Assembly (NCBI RefSeq): GCF_000003195.3
Contig: NC_012873.2
Span: 65,481,615-65,545,614, forward strand
Direction: 5' to 3'
Length of the DNA: 64,000 nt
Source: Sorghum bicolor
Taxonomy: Eukaryota > Streptophyta > Magnoliopsida > Poales > Poaceae
Under the pieces are notes generated by a model. That model was not told the DNA's origin. It searched no databases and worked only from the letters and a program-made list of their open reading frames with translations. A program made the translations under genes and the position numbers. Below are positions 61,491 through 64,000 of the stretch, one piece after another (within the stretch, counting starts at the first letter, position 1; each line of letters opens with the position of its first letter).

Positions 61491-62169
61491 GAGAAAGGCA
61501 CTTTAGAAGGGGCAGGAGGAGGTGGGTTTTGGTCCGTTACAGATGAAATGGATCTGGTTCGAGGATGGTCTGCGCGGGCTGAATGGGCCGGTATTGGATT
61601 TCTTTCGAGGCTGGGGTCGAGGGATTAAATGGGCCTGAGCTGAACGGCTTTCTGTAAGTTACTACATTCTTTTTATTTCAGGCCACTTTGAAATGTATGA
61701 TTCATATACAAATAAAAAAATGCATGATTAGAGTTGCATATATAACTTACAATCCTGCAGAAGTTTAATATACAGGAGAATTACCATTTTGTACTTTGGA
61801 TGCAACACAAAAAAAATTTGCAAGAATTCCGAGAGATAGACATAGAGGAAACATACTAGTTCTCCTTTAAATTTTATATGGTTTTATACATTTCATAGGA
61901 ATCCAAAGGATTGTTAATTGTATAAGGTTTATAATCATTTGTTCTACAGGTATATATCTAATTTTCTTATAATATTAAAATCAACTAAAATTCTTTTGTT
62001 TTTCCTTTGTTTCAAACGGAGCCTCATATTATTATTTTATAGGTGCACATAACGAATTGGGATACTTAATGGCTATACGTAATAGGTACTGCTAGGTTTA
62101 ATGTCATCCTAAATAAAATGAAGCACTTTATGTGGAGAATGACGCATGGCACTGCAGCTCTAAGAATAA
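61491..62169. other. Intergenic upstream of NOT2, no gene recognised
   Basis: AT-rich apart from the first 130 bp. No bounded element found. Confidence 0.35.
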
Positions 62170-62396
62170 GGCCTCGTTTAGTTGTAAAAAATTTTCAAGA
62201 TTCTACATCACATCGAATCTTACGGCATATGCATAGAGCATTAATATAAATAAAAATAAATAATTGTATGGTTTGCCTGTAATTTACGAGACGAATCTTT
62301 TGAGTCTAGTTAGTCCATGATTGGACAATAATTATCAAATACGAACAACAATGCTACTGTAGATGAAACCAAAAATTTTCGCGAACTAAACAGGCC
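62170..62396. mobile_element. Tourist-like GGCC-family MITE, copy H
   Basis: GGCCTCGTTTAGTTG to GCGAACTAAACAGGCC with TAA on both sides (62167-62169, 62397-62399); 227 bp. Confidence 0.88.
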
Positions 62397-62399
62397 TAA

Positions 62400-63135
62400 A
62401 GTCGGAGAGGCATGAGAATCGACACAGTATGTCCCATCTGTAATTATCACTAGAATTTATATGGAATTCCCTTAATGCTATTGTAATTTTCAACTTCTCT
62501 TAGTTGCCATTATCTAAGGTTGCATTCTCTTGGTTGTCAAAATGTTAGCTTGCCTTTGTTGGTACTCGATGTCGTGGTCCTGATTATATATCATAGGGTT
62601 CCTGATTATATATCCATCCACGGTTCACATTGAAACACCATGATAACATGCTAGACAATGTAGGCTTTGACCTATACATTTAGGTTGCCTAGGTCAAGTA
62701 ATATTCTCAAGTGTTGGATTTTGATGATCTAGATCTAAGATAAATGTGTGACCAAGTTGTGTGGCACTAGAGCTCCAACCAAACAGACCCCTACTACTTT
62801 GACTCAACTCCCTAGATTGTGTTGCATTAGCGAGTTGATTCCTCGCCTCACCGCTAAGAAAATGCTCTCCCCTTCTTCACTCTCTAACAAAACCTCGAAT
62901 TTTGAAGAAAAGGTGGGCAGTGGTTGAGAAAGGCAATCTCAGTGAATTTAATAACCCCATTTTCCAAGCAAAAGTTATCATCCATAGCGGCGACACCATC
63001 TCCACGTTCAAACCGGTGAGGATGTCGACGCCATAGTTGTTGCTCGCATCTTCAACACATCCGTCATAGAGAAAACAATTCCACTCTGCTCTCTCACCAT
63101 CGCCGGACAAGAGAAAAATAAATCACCAAGACTAA
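62400..63135. other. Intergenic, no gene recognised
   Basis: The minus-strand frame at 62877-63110 has no domain and no clear gene context. Possibly a decayed repeat. Confidence 0.35.
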
Positions 63136-63347
63136 GGGGGGTGTTTGGGACCGCTCTGCTCCACGTTTTTCAGCTCCGCTCCACGTTTTTTAGCCAAACG
63201 GTTTCAGCTCCACGCACTCAGTTTGAGGAAAAATGGTGGAGTTGTGAGAGCACCTAAAGAGGTACTCCACAAACTCCAGTTTTCTGTGGAGCTACTCTAT
63301 GGTGGAGTTTGTGGAGCAGAGTTTGTGGAGCAGTCTCAAACACCTCC
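63136..63347. mobile_element. Tourist-like MITE of the CTCCAC-rich family
   Basis: GGGGGGTGTTTGGGACCGCT to AGTCTCAAACACCTCC, with inner GCTCTGCTCCA / TGGAGCAGAG pairing and TAA on both sides (63133-63135, 63348-63350). 212 bp. Confidence 0.8.
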
Positions 63348-63737
63348 TAAGAAACTTAATATGGAGAGACCCTATCAAAGACTCGATCTACTCAGAAAGA
63401 CTTATTACAATAGATCCCCGCCCCCTCCGACCTCTGGCAATATACTGGGGTAGAAAGAGAGGGGGACCATTAGTGATAGAGACACTAGCGGCGGAGGCGG
63501 TGCCGAGTCGAAGACCATAGTAGTGGCTGCGGTAGCATGTTATAACCGATACTGTCGCACTAACCTTGATGTGATCCGTTGGGTGGTTCTTGATACTTCG
63601 CCGTATTCACAGATGATCCTCATTGACAATAGAAAAAAAAAGATCCTAATTAACAATAGAAGGTTCTTGATACTTCAACGTATTCACAGATTATCCTCAT
63701 GGACAATATAAAACAACAAAATGCAAAATATGAGAAA

Positions 63738-63810
63738 TGGAGACGCGGGGAATCGAACCCCGTGCCTCTCGCATGCGAAGCGAGCGCTCTACCATATGAG
63801 CTACGTCCCC
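63738..63810 (-). tRNA. trnA-CGC: tRNA-Ala (anticodon CGC)
   Basis: 73 nt. Acceptor stem GGGGACG pairs with CGTCTCC (one G-U), discriminator A, no encoded CCA. D-arm TAGCTCATATGGTAGAGC, anticodon stem CTCGC/GCGAG with loop TTCGCAT (anticodon CGC, reads GCG), T-arm ACGGGGTTCGATTCCCCG... keeps the GGTTCGATTCC B box. TTTT for Pol III termination lies 10 nt downstream (complement of 63725-63728). All stems are intact, so it is probably functional. Confidence 0.95.
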
Positions 63811-64000
63811 AATGACATTCAATGTCTCTATTCAAGTTTAAGATCTTTCAAACTGGTCCCCATCTTTGCAGGTCAACAACAGGCGGCAACATATACCAGA
63901 TGACAAACTCGGCACACAGAAGAAGTCAGCAGTGAATCAAAGAACTCATGCATGTAATCAGTGGCTAGGGATCGATCAATCGGATATACCAGATGTTAAT
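63811..64000. other. Right edge, upstream of tRNA, nothing recognised
   Basis: No gene or bounded repeat seen in the last 190 bp. Confidence 0.4.

Noticed and set aside
1..64000. A novel multi-gene system or gene cluster
   Set aside because: Genes are unrelated housekeeping genes with normal plant spacing; apart from the PIG-G/PIG-F link there is no shared pathway, and no CRISPR, toxin-antitoxin or phage features exist.

Overview
This is nuclear DNA of a grass, most likely an Andropogoneae species such as Sorghum bicolor. Gene proteins are grass-like, introns are AT-rich with GT..AG borders, coding first exons are very GC-rich, and the intergenic DNA and introns carry several families of short inverted-repeat transposons (Tourist-, Stowaway- and hAT-type) typical of sorghum and its relatives. 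I assigned the species by pattern, not by a search. There are no operons, CRISPR arrays or phage. Exon borders were worked out by eye from splice sites and reading-frame continuity.

Layout. (1) 217-393 (-): first exon of the plastid co-chaperonin CPN20, running off the left edge and sharing a 267-bp divergent promoter with (2) 661-6940 (+): GPI ethanolamine phosphate transferase 2 (PIG-G/GPI7). (3) 8353-10549 (-): conserved plant protein of unknown function. (4) 11914-15413 (-): WD40-like protein, 8 exons. (5) 17749-18578 (-): remnant of a PIG-F/GPI11 gene, frameshifted and missing its 3' half beside a CACTA transposon end. (6) 20714-28306 (+): COP1-interacting-protein-related basic protein with a 5.3-kb first intron full of transposons. 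(7) 28307-37201: transposon-rich gap, with one doubtful two-exon gene at 31820-32193 (-). (8) 37202-44628 (+): RRP12-like ribosome-biogenesis protein, 19 exons. (9) 44629-48634: gap with nested transposons. (10) 48635-50497 (-): GT61 (DUF563) Golgi glycosyltransferase. (11) 52750-60282 (-): CCR4-NOT subunit NOT2/VIP2, 13 coding exons plus spliced 5' leader. (12) 63738-63810 (-): tRNA-Ala(CGC).

The genes are mostly unrelated housekeeping genes. One functional link stands out: PIG-F is known in other eukaryotes as the partner that stabilises PIG-G and PIG-O in adding ethanolamine phosphate to GPI anchors, and this window holds an intact PIG-G and a broken PIG-F about 11 kb apart. I found no sign of a previously undescribed biological system. 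The items most worth a second look are the PIG-F relic, the nested transposons with clean target-site duplications, a MITE sitting on the GT61 TATA box, in-frame optional introns, and long G homopolymers.
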